DNA from: Gammaproteobacteria bacterium
GTDB lineage: Bacteria > Pseudomonadota > Gammaproteobacteria > Arenicellales > Poriferihabitantaceae
NCBI GenBank assembly: GCA_009842505.1
Contig: VYFG01000119.1
Span: 1 to 38,091 of the forward strand
Direction of reading: 5' to 3'
Length of the DNA: 38,091 nucleotides
Numbering within the stretch: the stretch's first letter is position 1; every line of letters starts with the position of its first letter. The notes beneath the pieces are model-generated. The model did no database searches, had not been told where the DNA came from, and saw only the letters and a program-made list of their open reading frames with translations. Of this stretch, positions 1-6,988 are shown piece by piece. The translations under genes and the position numbers were made by a program.

Positions 1-123
1 GAATGGATTCACGCCGGAATGCCGCCGAAAATCGGGGTTTTCTGCCTGACACAAATTATGTGCTTGCAGCGCAAGCGGGGCATGTTTCCTGGCAACCGGA
101 AGCGGAAAGGCAACAGGATGCCG

Positions 124-155
124 AAAAACAAAAGGCCCCGGGCAAACCCGGAACC
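124..155 (-). terminator. Intrinsic terminator, minus strand
   Basis: Read on the minus strand, GGTTCCGGG (155 to 147) pairs with CCCGGGGCC (142 to 134) through seven Watson-Crick and two G-T pairs around a TTTG tetraloop. A T-rich tract, TTTTGTTTTT (133 to 124), follows at once. This is the classic form of a Rho-independent terminator. It can end the azl operon (stop at 451) or the short transcript predicted from the promoter at 191-219. Confidence 0.7.
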
Positions 156-184
156 ATGTCAATGATCGAAAAGCCCGACCATGG
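124..184 (-). ncRNA. Candidate short transcript (small RNA or attenuated leader)
   Basis: The minus-strand promoter (-35 TTGACT, 17 nt spacer, -10 TCTAAT) predicts a start near 184, and the terminator's T tract ends at 124. That defines a transcript of about 60 nt with no evident reading frame. It could be a small RNA, or a leader attenuating a minus-strand gene beyond the left edge. I recognise no known RNA family in it. The element is inferred only from promoter and terminator geometry. Confidence 0.3.
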
Positions 185-190
185 AATCAG

Positions 191-219
191 ATTAGATACT
201 TTCGGGGTGCGTTAGTCAA
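191..219 (-). promoter_or_regulatory. Sigma-70-type promoter, minus strand
   Basis: On the minus strand, TTGACT (219 to 214; 5 of 6 consensus) is followed by exactly 17 nt and TCTAAT (196 to 191; 5 of 6). The predicted start is near 184. It is one of the best-scoring promoters visible in the window, yet no gene follows before the terminator at 124-155. Confidence 0.55.
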
Positions 220-450
220 ACCTGGCCATGATGTATCGAGGGTTGTACTCCAATTGCCGTCAACACACTCTCCGGGGTACTTTCCCGGGTAGGATCCATG
301 GCACCCGGCATCACAGTCCGGTCGCAGGCGCACTACGGGTGCGTGTTCATCCGGGTCACCTGGCACAATCCGACATCGTGACGCGGTTGCCACCATTCCC
401 GGGGGTTGCTTGACTGGCGCCCGGATTACTCCCTGATGCGCCATTGACGG

Positions 451-780
451 CTACGTGTATGCAACCAGCGTCACGAAGACGGCAAGACCGGCGCCGACAC
501 CGGTCAGCACCCGCCGGCCAAGCAGAAAGAAGACTGTCAGTCCCACCGCCATCCCCGACAGGCGGATCCACAGGCTCACTTCGGTGAGGGGGCCTACCGG
601 CAGCAGGACCATGCGGGCAATGAGTCCTGCCAGCATAGCATAGGAAACGCATGTAATCCATTGAAAGAAATCGCTTTCCGGGTTCACCTGGCGGGAGAGA
701 AGGACACCCAGAAGACGCCACAGGTAGGTGGCGCCAATGGCGCCGATGACCACCAGCCAGAGCAGGGCGTCCTCACTCAT
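451..780 (-). CDS. azlD: AzlD-type branched-chain amino acid export subunit
   Basis: Small hydrophobic protein of 109 residues with several predicted membrane helices, matching the AzlD family in size and character. AzlD partners AzlC in exporting branched-chain amino acids or analogues (known for Bacillus AzlCD and Corynebacterium BrnFE). The start is the ATG at 780, whose last two bases belong to the azlC stop (ATGA overlap). The longer frame upstream is only the end of azlC read in another frame. It is the last gene of the dehydrogenase-azlC-azlD operon. The substrate cannot be read from sequence. Confidence 0.8.
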   Translation of the reverse strand: MSEDALLWLVVIGAIGATYLWRLLGVLLSRQVNPESDFFQWITCVSYAMLAGLIARMVLLPVGPLTEVSLWIRLSGMAVGLTVFFLLGRRVLTGVGAGLAVFVTLVAYT

Positions 781-1481
781 GTGGCGCTTCGGGTATGGTG
801 AATCCAGAACGCCAGCGTGCCGCCGACCAGGCCGGTGGCAAGCAGCCCCCATTCCGGGGACAGCCAGTGAAACACCGGTCCCAGGGGAGCCCCGATCAGC
901 ATGGCGCCGATCGCCGGACCCAGGCGGGTCCCAGCAAGCAGCACCGCGAAAAACAGGGGATTGAGGAAGATCAGTCCCAGTGCGGCCGGCGGCGCCATTG
1001 CGCCGACACCGTAGTAACCTAACGCCGTGCCAAGCAATCCCGCGCTCATGCAGATCCCGGCAAAGGCAATAAAGTAGCGGGGCCGCTGGCTCATGGCGAT
1101 CTCAGGGAACCGGTTCAGGCCCGCCGCCCAGGAGTTGATCGACAGCAACTGCACCAGGGCGTACATCCAGCCATAGTGCCTGACGCCGCCGCGCATGAGC
1201 GGGATAAAGGATACCGCCATGGGAAAGAAACGGGCATTTGCCAGGGATACGGCCAGGATCACGAACAGGGCGGAGACCCCGGCGGCATGCATTTCGGCCA
1301 GGGCGAGCTGGCCCGGCAGCCCCCAGATCCCGGCGGTGGTGCTGAGGGCCATGCCGAGGTTGAAACCGCTCTCCCTGGCCAGGGAACCGAACCCGGTCAT
1401 GCTGGCGAGCAGCATGATGGCCGGGAAGCCGAACGCATCCCTGGCGGCCTGGCGGTAGGTTGGTCCGGGGGAGTCAATCAC
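777..1481 (-). CDS. azlC: AzlC family inner-membrane transporter
   Basis: A 234-residue polytopic membrane protein of AzlC type. Near the N-terminus it has the family-typical segment FGFPAIMLLASMTGFGSL, and a run of hydrophobic helices follows. AzlC is the large subunit of the AzlCD branched-chain amino acid exporter. The start appears to be GTG at 1481, overlapping the TGA of the upstream dehydrogenase (GTGA). The stop overlaps the azlD start (ATGA). Such double overlap indicates translational coupling of all three genes. The pairing with a 3-hydroxyisobutyrate-dehydrogenase-like enzyme fits branched-chain (valine) metabolism, but that link is inference. Confidence 0.82.
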   Translation of the reverse strand: MIDSPGPTYRQAARDAFGFPAIMLLASMTGFGSLARESGFNLGMALSTTAGIWGLPGQLALAEMHAAGVSALFVILAVSLANARFFPMAVSFIPLMRGGVRHYGWMYALVQLLSINSWAAGLNRFPEIAMSQRPRYFIAFAGICMSAGLLGTALGYYGVGAMAPPAALGLIFLNPLFFAVLLAGTRLGPAIGAMLIGAPLGPVFHWLSPEWGLLATGLVGGTLAFWIHHTRSAT

Positions 1482-2440
1482 GCGGTGATGCCGGGTTTGA
1501 CCTCGTAACCAGGCTCCTCGGGCTCGTCGTCGGCGATTTCCGCGGGAAATCCGGGCGCGAGAACCCGGGTGCCGATCTGTTCCTCCAGCCGGCGGATGAT
1601 ATTCGGCGACAGCTCCCTGGCGCCGTAACGCGCCTCGCCGTCCCTGAAGATGTCCACCAGCAGGGGCGCCAGCTCCAGGTCCAGGCCGGAACGCTTCGCG
1701 ATTTCATGGAAAATCCCGATGTCCTTGCTCACCAGGTCCATGGTGAAGTTGATGTCCCGGCTGCCGTTCAGTATGACCTGGCTCTCGGTTTCATGGACGA
1801 AGGAATTGCCGGACGAGATGCGGATCGCCTCGTAGGCGGTATTCAGGTCCATTCCGGCCATCCTGGACGTGGCCAGCGCCTCGCACAGGCTGACGAGATT
1901 CGCCGTGGCCAGGTAGTTGGTCACCACCTTCAGAACCGACGCGGACCCGAGTCCGCCGGTATGCAGGATGCGCCGGCCCATGACGGTGAGTACCGGCAAC
2001 ATGCGCTCGAACACCGGCCGGTTGCAGCCGGCGAATATCGCGATATTCCCGGTTGCGGCGCGGTGGCAGCCCCCGGAAACGGGGCAGTCCACGGGATCGG
2101 CCCCCGCGGCGCGTACCATCTCGCCGAGACGCAGTACCTCGGCCTGGTCGGTCGTGCTCATTTCGGCCCAGATCTTGCCCGGTCCCAGCCCGGCAATGAC
2201 GCCATCGTCGGCCTCGAGAACCGCGGCGCTGGCAGCCGGGCTCGGTAGGCAGGTAATGAGAATATCCACGCCCTTTGCCATGGCCATCGGGCTTTCCCCC
2301 CACCTGGCGCCCCGCTCGAGGAAAGGTTGCGCGGCCTCCCGGTTCAGGTCGCGCACGGTAAGGTCGAAGCCGTTTCGCAAGAGACTGCCGGCAAGTTTGC
2401 CGCCGACATTGCCAAGGCCGATAAATCCTACGCTGGTCAT
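1478..2440 (-). CDS. 3-hydroxyisobutyrate dehydrogenase-like NAD(P) oxidoreductase
   Basis: A 320-residue beta-hydroxyacid dehydrogenase. The N-terminal Rossmann motif GFIGLGNVGGKLAGSLL (about residues 5-20) binds NAD(P). The substrate-binding signature DCPVSGG lies near residue 118, and the catalytic lysine is in LKVVTNYLATAN (about K171). The family oxidises 3-hydroxyisobutyrate, tartronate semialdehyde and related beta-hydroxy acids; the exact substrate is not decidable here. It is the first gene of an operon with azlC and azlD, and its TGA overlaps the azlC GTG. A good promoter lies at 2504-2532. Confidence 0.85.
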   Translation of the reverse strand: MTSVGFIGLGNVGGKLAGSLLRNGFDLTVRDLNREAAQPFLERGARWGESPMAMAKGVDILITCLPSPAASAAVLEADDGVIAGLGPGKIWAEMSTTDQAEVLRLGEMVRAAGADPVDCPVSGGCHRAATGNIAIFAGCNRPVFERMLPVLTVMGRRILHTGGLGSASVLKVVTNYLATANLVSLCEALATSRMAGMDLNTAYEAIRISSGNSFVHETESQVILNGSRDINFTMDLVSKDIGIFHEIAKRSGLDLELAPLLVDIFRDGEARYGARELSPNIIRRLEEQIGTRVLAPGFPAEIADDEPEEPGYEVKPGITA

Positions 2441-2503
2441 CAGGTGAATTCTGCAGTGGTCGAAGGTTGAGGAACACCGCCGGTAACGGCCGGCGGCGCT
2501 GGG

Positions 2504-2532
2504 ATTATAGGGACAGCGGTGAGAACTCCCAA
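2504..2532 (-). promoter_or_regulatory. Promoter of the dehydrogenase-azlCD operon
   Basis: Minus-strand TTGGGA (2532 to 2527; 4 of 6) is followed by 17 nt and a perfect TATAAT (2509 to 2504). The predicted start is near 2498, giving a leader of about 58 nt before the ATG at 2440. Confidence 0.65.
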
Positions 2533-2654
2533 GTCCGATTTTCGGGCAGGTTCATCCCGGGGGTTTGACGTGGTACCGGCGGAGCCGTCTGGTTCTTCCC
2601 TGGATGGCCGGATTGCCCTGCGGCTCGTGCCGGAGCCCGGCAAGGATTTTCACG

Positions 2655-2683
2655 GGCTTCGGTATTCTGCCTTCTGGTATGAT
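2655..2683 (+). promoter_or_regulatory. Extended -10 promoter for the 2-hydroxyacid dehydrogenase
   Basis: TGGTATGAT (2675-2683) is an extended -10 element (TGN plus TATGAT, 5 of 6). The -35 region is poor, as is common for extended -10 promoters. Predicted start near 2690, about 60 nt upstream of the ATG at 2751. Confidence 0.4.
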
Positions 2684-2750
2684 GGCCCCCCCGGTCCCGT
2701 AGACACCGAATACACCCGTCCCGCTTCCCCGGGCACCACCCCCGTCCCCG

Positions 2751-3686
2751 ATGGCCCTGCTGATCGATATCCGCCAGCCTGACTGGCTTACGGAAAATGC
2801 ACTCAAGGACCAGCTGGCGCCGCAACTGCCCGGCGTCGAGATACTGCTCTGCGACCCCGGACCGAAGGCGGACGAGGTCACCATGCTGGCAGCGGTGCGG
2901 CTGCATGCCGGTGTGGCGGCTTCATTGCCCAACCTGCGGTTGGTGCAGAAGCTCGGGGCCGGGGTTGACGGCATCGTGCGGGATCCGGACCTGCCGCCGG
3001 AGGTCCGGGTATGCCGTCTGAAGCCCCTGGCCCCGGCGGTGGAAATCTCTGAGTATTTCCTCGCCCATGTCCTCGGCCGGCAGCAGCATATCGCCAGGTA
3101 CCGGGATCAGGCGGAACGCCGGGAATGGCGGCAGCATCCGCCGCGGCAGAGCGCCGGGACCACGGTGGCGGTGCTTGGGCTCGGACATATCGGGTCCATG
3201 GTCGCGGATTACTTTGCGCGGCTGGATTTCCGGGTGCTGGGCTGGAGCCGCTCCCCAAAGGATCTGCCCGGTGTCGAATGCCATCACGGCGAGGACACGC
3301 TGGATGCCGTGCTGGGACAGTCTGACTATATCGCCAGTGTGCTGCCGTCCACCCCGTACACGGTGAATCTCTTCGATGCGGACCGGATCGCCAGGATCAA
3401 GCCGGGGGCGGTGCTGATGAATGCCGGGCGGGGAGACCTGGTGATGGCGGACGCCCTGGTCGCGGCCCTGGACTCGGGCCACCTTGCCGGGGCGGTGCTG
3501 GATGTCTTTCCGCAGGAGCCCCTGCCGGCCGAAAGCCCGCTCTGGACGCATCCCGGCGTCACGGTGACGCCCCATGTCTCCGGCTGGCACCTGGACGAGG
3601 GTTTCGACGATGTGGCCGAGAACTACCGACGGCTCATGGCGGGGGAACCGCTGCTGCACGAGGTGGACCGTCGGGCAGGCTACTGA
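2751..3686 (+). CDS. D-2-hydroxyacid dehydrogenase, GhrA-like
   Basis: A 311-residue member of the D-isomer-specific 2-hydroxyacid dehydrogenases, the usual length for glyoxylate/hydroxypyruvate reductase A types. The NAD(P)-binding motif VLGLGHIGS lies at about residues 141-149. The catalytic triad is visible: Arg in NAGRGD (about R227), Glu in FPQEPLP (about E256) and His in TPHVSG (about H275). The family reduces glyoxylate, hydroxypyruvate or similar 2-oxoacids in the cytoplasm. Nearby demethylation and aminotransferase genes make glyoxylate or hydroxypyruvate plausible, but the substrate is inferred. It is convergent with the antiporter gene that follows. Confidence 0.85.
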   Translation: MALLIDIRQPDWLTENALKDQLAPQLPGVEILLCDPGPKADEVTMLAAVRLHAGVAASLPNLRLVQKLGAGVDGIVRDPDLPPEVRVCRLKPLAPAVEISEYFLAHVLGRQQHIARYRDQAERREWRQHPPRQSAGTTVAVLGLGHIGSMVADYFARLDFRVLGWSRSPKDLPGVECHHGEDTLDAVLGQSDYIASVLPSTPYTVNLFDADRIARIKPGAVLMNAGRGDLVMADALVAALDSGHLAGAVLDVFPQEPLPAESPLWTHPGVTVTPHVSGWHLDEGFDDVAENYRRLMAGEPLLHEVDRRAGY

Positions 3687-3780
3687 CCGGCCTCCCCACT
3701 CGCCATGCAAATGGCTTCCGGGTGTTTCCCGGCAGGGCTGCGGGGCGGTTCGTCCCGCGCCTGACGGTTAGGTGTGCCCG

Positions 3781-5352
3781 CTAAGGTGCAGCGGGCTGTT
3801 CGAGCTCCCGAAGAACATGCTCCGCGAAACCATGTCCCGCTTCGGCGTAAAGATTGTATGTCACGCAGCCCAGACCTTCGAGTTCGGCCTTGTGGTCCGG
3901 GTAGCGGGAAATAACCGCCAGGACGCCACGGTAGTCGAACCGCTTCGCCATGTCGACCACATAGAGGTTTTCGCGGTGATTTGACAGGCTGACCAGCAGC
4001 ATGCGCCGTTTTGCCAGGCCGGCATCCATCCAGAAGTCGTAGTCACTGGCGTCGCCGGGTATGCAGCGGTAGCCCTCCCCGGCAAGTTTTTTTGCCTTGT
4101 CCAGGTTTTCCTCCACTCCGACGACGACGTCGCCGTACCGTTCACGGAGTGTCTTGTACGCGCCGACACCGACGCGGCCCATGCCGAGCACCACGATCTC
4201 GGCGTTACCGAGGCCCAGAAGTTGTTCCCGCTCCAGCCGTTCCTTGCGCTCGAAACGGTGCAGGAGCGCGGCAAAGCGGCCGTACAGATCGTGTACCTTG
4301 GTATTGAAGGGTGTCGCGATGAAGAGCGACAGCGCCATGGCCAGGGCAAGGGTGGTCAGCCATTCCGGCGACAGCATGCCTGTTCCCACGGCGATGGCAC
4401 CCACGATGAGACCGAATTCCGAGTAGTTGAAAAGGGAAAACCCGGCCACGAAGGCGGTACGGGCGCGCAGTCCGAAACCGACCAGGAGAAAGTAGTAGAT
4501 CAGTGGCCGGAGAAAGATGAGCAGCGAAAGCGCCAGGGCCACCAGCAGCATCTCCGGCGACGGCAGGCCGAAGAATCCGATCTGCAGGAAAAATCCGATC
4601 AGGAACAGGTCCTTGAGGGACAGCAGGCTCTTGTAGAGTTCGCTCGATTTCTCCGCGGGCCCCAGCAAGATGCCAATCAGCAAGGCGCCGAGACCGCCCT
4701 TCAGATGCACCAGTTCGAACAGTTCGTACGCCCCGATGGCGGTCGCCACCCCGAAAAGTACCAGCAATTCGCCATGGCCTGCCCGGTTCAGCAGGGATGT
4801 GAGCACGGGTCTCAGAAACGGCAGAGCCAACAAACCCAGGGCCCACGGGCTTGGCATCCTGTCAGCCGTCAGCACCAGGAAACAGACCGCGAACAGGTCC
4901 TGAATGATGAGGATGCCGATCGCAATTTCGGCGTGGAGCGCCGCGCCCTCCCCGCGTTCCTCGATGATCTTCACGGCGAACACCGTGCTCGAAAACGACA
5001 GCGCAAAGGCCAGTGCCCATGCCGCCGCATGGGATTCCATTCGGAGCGCCGGAATGAGAAAGCCGACCAGAAGGATCACCGGCACGGTCAGCACGACCGC
5101 GATCAGCATGTGGGCGGTGGCGGTACCCCAGACCTGAACCTGCGCCAGCTCCCGCAAGTTCAGCTTGAGACCGATGGTGAACAGAAGCAGGGTGATGCCG
5201 AGATCCGCCAGCGGACGGATCGTCTCGATGTCGCCCACCCCGGCCTCGTGCGCGGCGAAACCGGCCAGCAGGAATCCCAAAAGGGGAGGGTATCCAAGGC
5301 GGCGGAACACCAGTCCGGCCAGGAATGCGATGAGCAGCAGAACCGCGATCAT
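3781..5352 (-). CDS. CPA2/Kef-type cation:proton antiporter with RCK domain
   Basis: A 523-residue protein. Residues 1 to about 375 form a Na+/H+-exchanger-fold membrane domain of 10-12 helices, opening with the family's LGYPPLLGFLLAG segment. Residues from about 385 form a cytoplasmic TrkA-N (RCK) domain with the nucleotide-binding motif VLGMGRVGVGAY. This matches KefB/KefC/YbaL-like K+ or Na+:H+ antiporters. It lies 64 nt downstream of the methyltransferase gene on the same strand, so it may be co-transcribed, perhaps for ion balance during osmolyte turnover (inference). No KefF/KefG-like ancillary gene is adjacent. Confidence 0.85.
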   Translation of the reverse strand: MIAVLLLIAFLAGLVFRRLGYPPLLGFLLAGFAAHEAGVGDIETIRPLADLGITLLLFTIGLKLNLRELAQVQVWGTATAHMLIAVVLTVPVILLVGFLIPALRMESHAAAWALAFALSFSSTVFAVKIIEERGEGAALHAEIAIGILIIQDLFAVCFLVLTADRMPSPWALGLLALPFLRPVLTSLLNRAGHGELLVLFGVATAIGAYELFELVHLKGGLGALLIGILLGPAEKSSELYKSLLSLKDLFLIGFFLQIGFFGLPSPEMLLVALALSLLIFLRPLIYYFLLVGFGLRARTAFVAGFSLFNYSEFGLIVGAIAVGTGMLSPEWLTTLALAMALSLFIATPFNTKVHDLYGRFAALLHRFERKERLEREQLLGLGNAEIVVLGMGRVGVGAYKTLRERYGDVVVGVEENLDKAKKLAGEGYRCIPGDASDYDFWMDAGLAKRRMLLVSLSNHRENLYVVDMAKRFDYRGVLAVISRYPDHKAELEGLGCVTYNLYAEAGHGFAEHVLRELEQPAAP

Positions 5353-5416
5353 GGTTGGAATTCTAGGGCATGATGATGAAACCCGTGTGATCGCCTGGCA
5401 GGTGAGGGGAGAGTGG

Positions 5417-6967
5417 TCAACTCAGGGGCGGCGCGCCGCCTTCGGCAGCGCGCCTTTCGATGAACGCGTCCAGGGCTTCCAGGCGCGCCTCGTCCCGCCG
5501 GGGCGCCTCGAAGTTGTCGAGCATATCCTGCCAGATGACCGTGGCCCGCTGGTCAGCGGTTTGACTGCCTTTTTCCAGCCATTGCCCGTAATTGGAGTGA
5601 TCCGCGACAAGCGGGTCGTAGAAGGCGCTGCGGTAACGTTCCATGGTGTGCCCGGTGGCGAAGAAGTGCCCTCCGGGGGCCACGTCGGCAATGGCCTCGA
5701 ACGCCATTTCCGCGTCGTTCACGGGGGTCCGGGTACAAAGTTCGGCGAAGGTCTGCACCATTTCGAGATCGGTGATCATTTTCTCGTATCCGAAAGTCAG
5801 GCCGCCCTCCAGCCAGCCCGCGCTGTGCATTATGGCGGTGGCGCCGGCCAGCAAGGCTGCCCAGCCGCTCAGTTCGGTTTCGTGGGCCCCCTGGGCGTCG
5901 GCCGCATTGGCGCCGCTGCCGGCCGAAGAGCGCCAGGGCAGGCCGACCCGGCGTGCCAGCTGACCCGAACCCAGGGTGGCTTTGATGTGTTCGGGCGTGC
6001 CGAACGTGGGGGCGCCCGACTTCATGTCCACGTTGGAGGCGAAGTTGCCGTAAAGCACGGGGGCGCCCGGATTGGCAACCTGGCTGAGCGTGATTCCGGC
6101 AAGGGCTTCGGCATGCTGGAGGCTGAGCGCGCCCGCCACGGTGATCGGCGCCATGGCGCCGAGCAGGCAGAACGGGGTGATCATGCAGATCTGGTTGTTC
6201 AGGGCAAAGTCGATGATTCCCTGGGCCATGGGGTTGTCGATCTGCCGGGGCGAGTTGGTGTTCACCACCGTGGTGGACCGGGGGGCGGAAAGGAATTCCT
6301 CTTCACTCAGACCGTGCAAGATGCGGATCATCTCGAAGGCGTCCGCCACCTGTCCGCGTCCGCGGCAGAATATCCATGGGGCCTTGTCGCCCACGGTCAA
6401 CTGTACCCGGACCGTCTGGTAGTGGCGCAGGTGAACCGGCACGTCCTGGGGTTCGAGGGATGCCCCCTGCATCTGCAGGACATCGAAGCACTGCGTGAGC
6501 TTCATCAGTTCGATGAATGATGCCAGGTCCCCCGGACGGCGGCCACGCGTGCGGTCGTACACGTTGGGACATCCCGCCCCAGCCTTGAAGGACAGCCGAC
6601 CCGGCGCCAGCAGGAGATCCTTGCCTGGATGGGCGCCCTTCAGGGTAAACGATGCCGGAGCCGAGGCCAGTGCCTGTTCGACGATATCGGAACCGATGCG
6701 CACCATCCAGCTGTCGTCATCCACCAGTGCCCCGACCGCTTTCAGCCGGTCCCTGGCCTCGGGCAGCAGGATGCGGATGCCGAGTTCCTGCAGGACGCGC
6801 AGGGCATTCTGGTGAAGGGATTCCACCTCGTCCTCCGTGAACACCGCCTGCGGCGTGAAGGGATTGGCAAGATTGTGATAGTCGACGGCGCGCGGCGGCC
6901 CGGCTTCCTCGGCCCTTTCCCGGCGGCCCTGTCGGCCGCCCCCCCGTTGTCTCGGTCCGGGATTCAT
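5417..6967 (-). CDS. MttB-superfamily (trimethylamine methyltransferase-like) protein
   Basis: A 516-residue protein of the MttB superfamily. After a short arginine-rich N-terminus, residues 45 onward carry the family's helical opening (LRVLQELGIRIL). The barrel core follows, including the GAGCPNVYDR and TPFCLLGAMAPIT segments. The frame is uninterrupted, so it is a non-pyrrolysine member. Characterised non-pyrrolysine relatives such as MtgB demethylate glycine betaine onto a corrinoid protein. Neither a corrinoid protein nor a methyl-corrinoid:folate methyltransferase is in the window, so partner and substrate are unknown. It follows the DMGDH-like gene by 21 nt, implying one operon and a shared methylated-amine pathway. 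Confidence 0.85.
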   Translation of the reverse strand: MNPGPRQRGGGRQGRRERAEEAGPPRAVDYHNLANPFTPQAVFTEDEVESLHQNALRVLQELGIRILLPEARDRLKAVGALVDDDSWMVRIGSDIVEQALASAPASFTLKGAHPGKDLLLAPGRLSFKAGAGCPNVYDRTRGRRPGDLASFIELMKLTQCFDVLQMQGASLEPQDVPVHLRHYQTVRVQLTVGDKAPWIFCRGRGQVADAFEMIRILHGLSEEEFLSAPRSTTVVNTNSPRQIDNPMAQGIIDFALNNQICMITPFCLLGAMAPITVAGALSLQHAEALAGITLSQVANPGAPVLYGNFASNVDMKSGAPTFGTPEHIKATLGSGQLARRVGLPWRSSAGSGANAADAQGAHETELSGWAALLAGATAIMHSAGWLEGGLTFGYEKMITDLEMVQTFAELCTRTPVNDAEMAFEAIADVAPGGHFFATGHTMERYRSAFYDPLVADHSNYGQWLEKGSQTADQRATVIWQDMLDNFEAPRRDEARLEALDAFIERRAAEGGAPPLS

Positions 6968-6988
6968 GTGGTATGCACGTATAGTGGT

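Larger units (their letters stand above)
1..450. other. Left-edge non-coding region
   Basis: No reading frame here looks like a real protein: the short open frames have no recognisable motif, no convincing ribosome binding site and odd composition. What the stretch does hold is a minus-strand promoter at 191-219 and a minus-strand intrinsic terminator at 124-155, listed separately. The azlD stop codon at 451 lies about 300 nt before that terminator, so the interval may also be the 3' untranslated region of the azl operon. Confidence 0.6.
2441..2750. other. Divergent intergenic region between two dehydrogenase genes
   Basis: This 310-nt stretch separates the divergent dehydrogenase genes at 2440 (-) and 2751 (+). 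It holds a minus-strand promoter (2504-2532) and a plus-strand extended -10 (2675-2683). I see no additional gene and no clear operator palindrome. Confidence 0.6.

Noticed and set aside
5417..6967. Possible pyrrolysine-containing trimethylamine methyltransferase
   Set aside because: The frame runs full length with no internal amber codon, so this is a non-pyrrolysine member of the superfamily.
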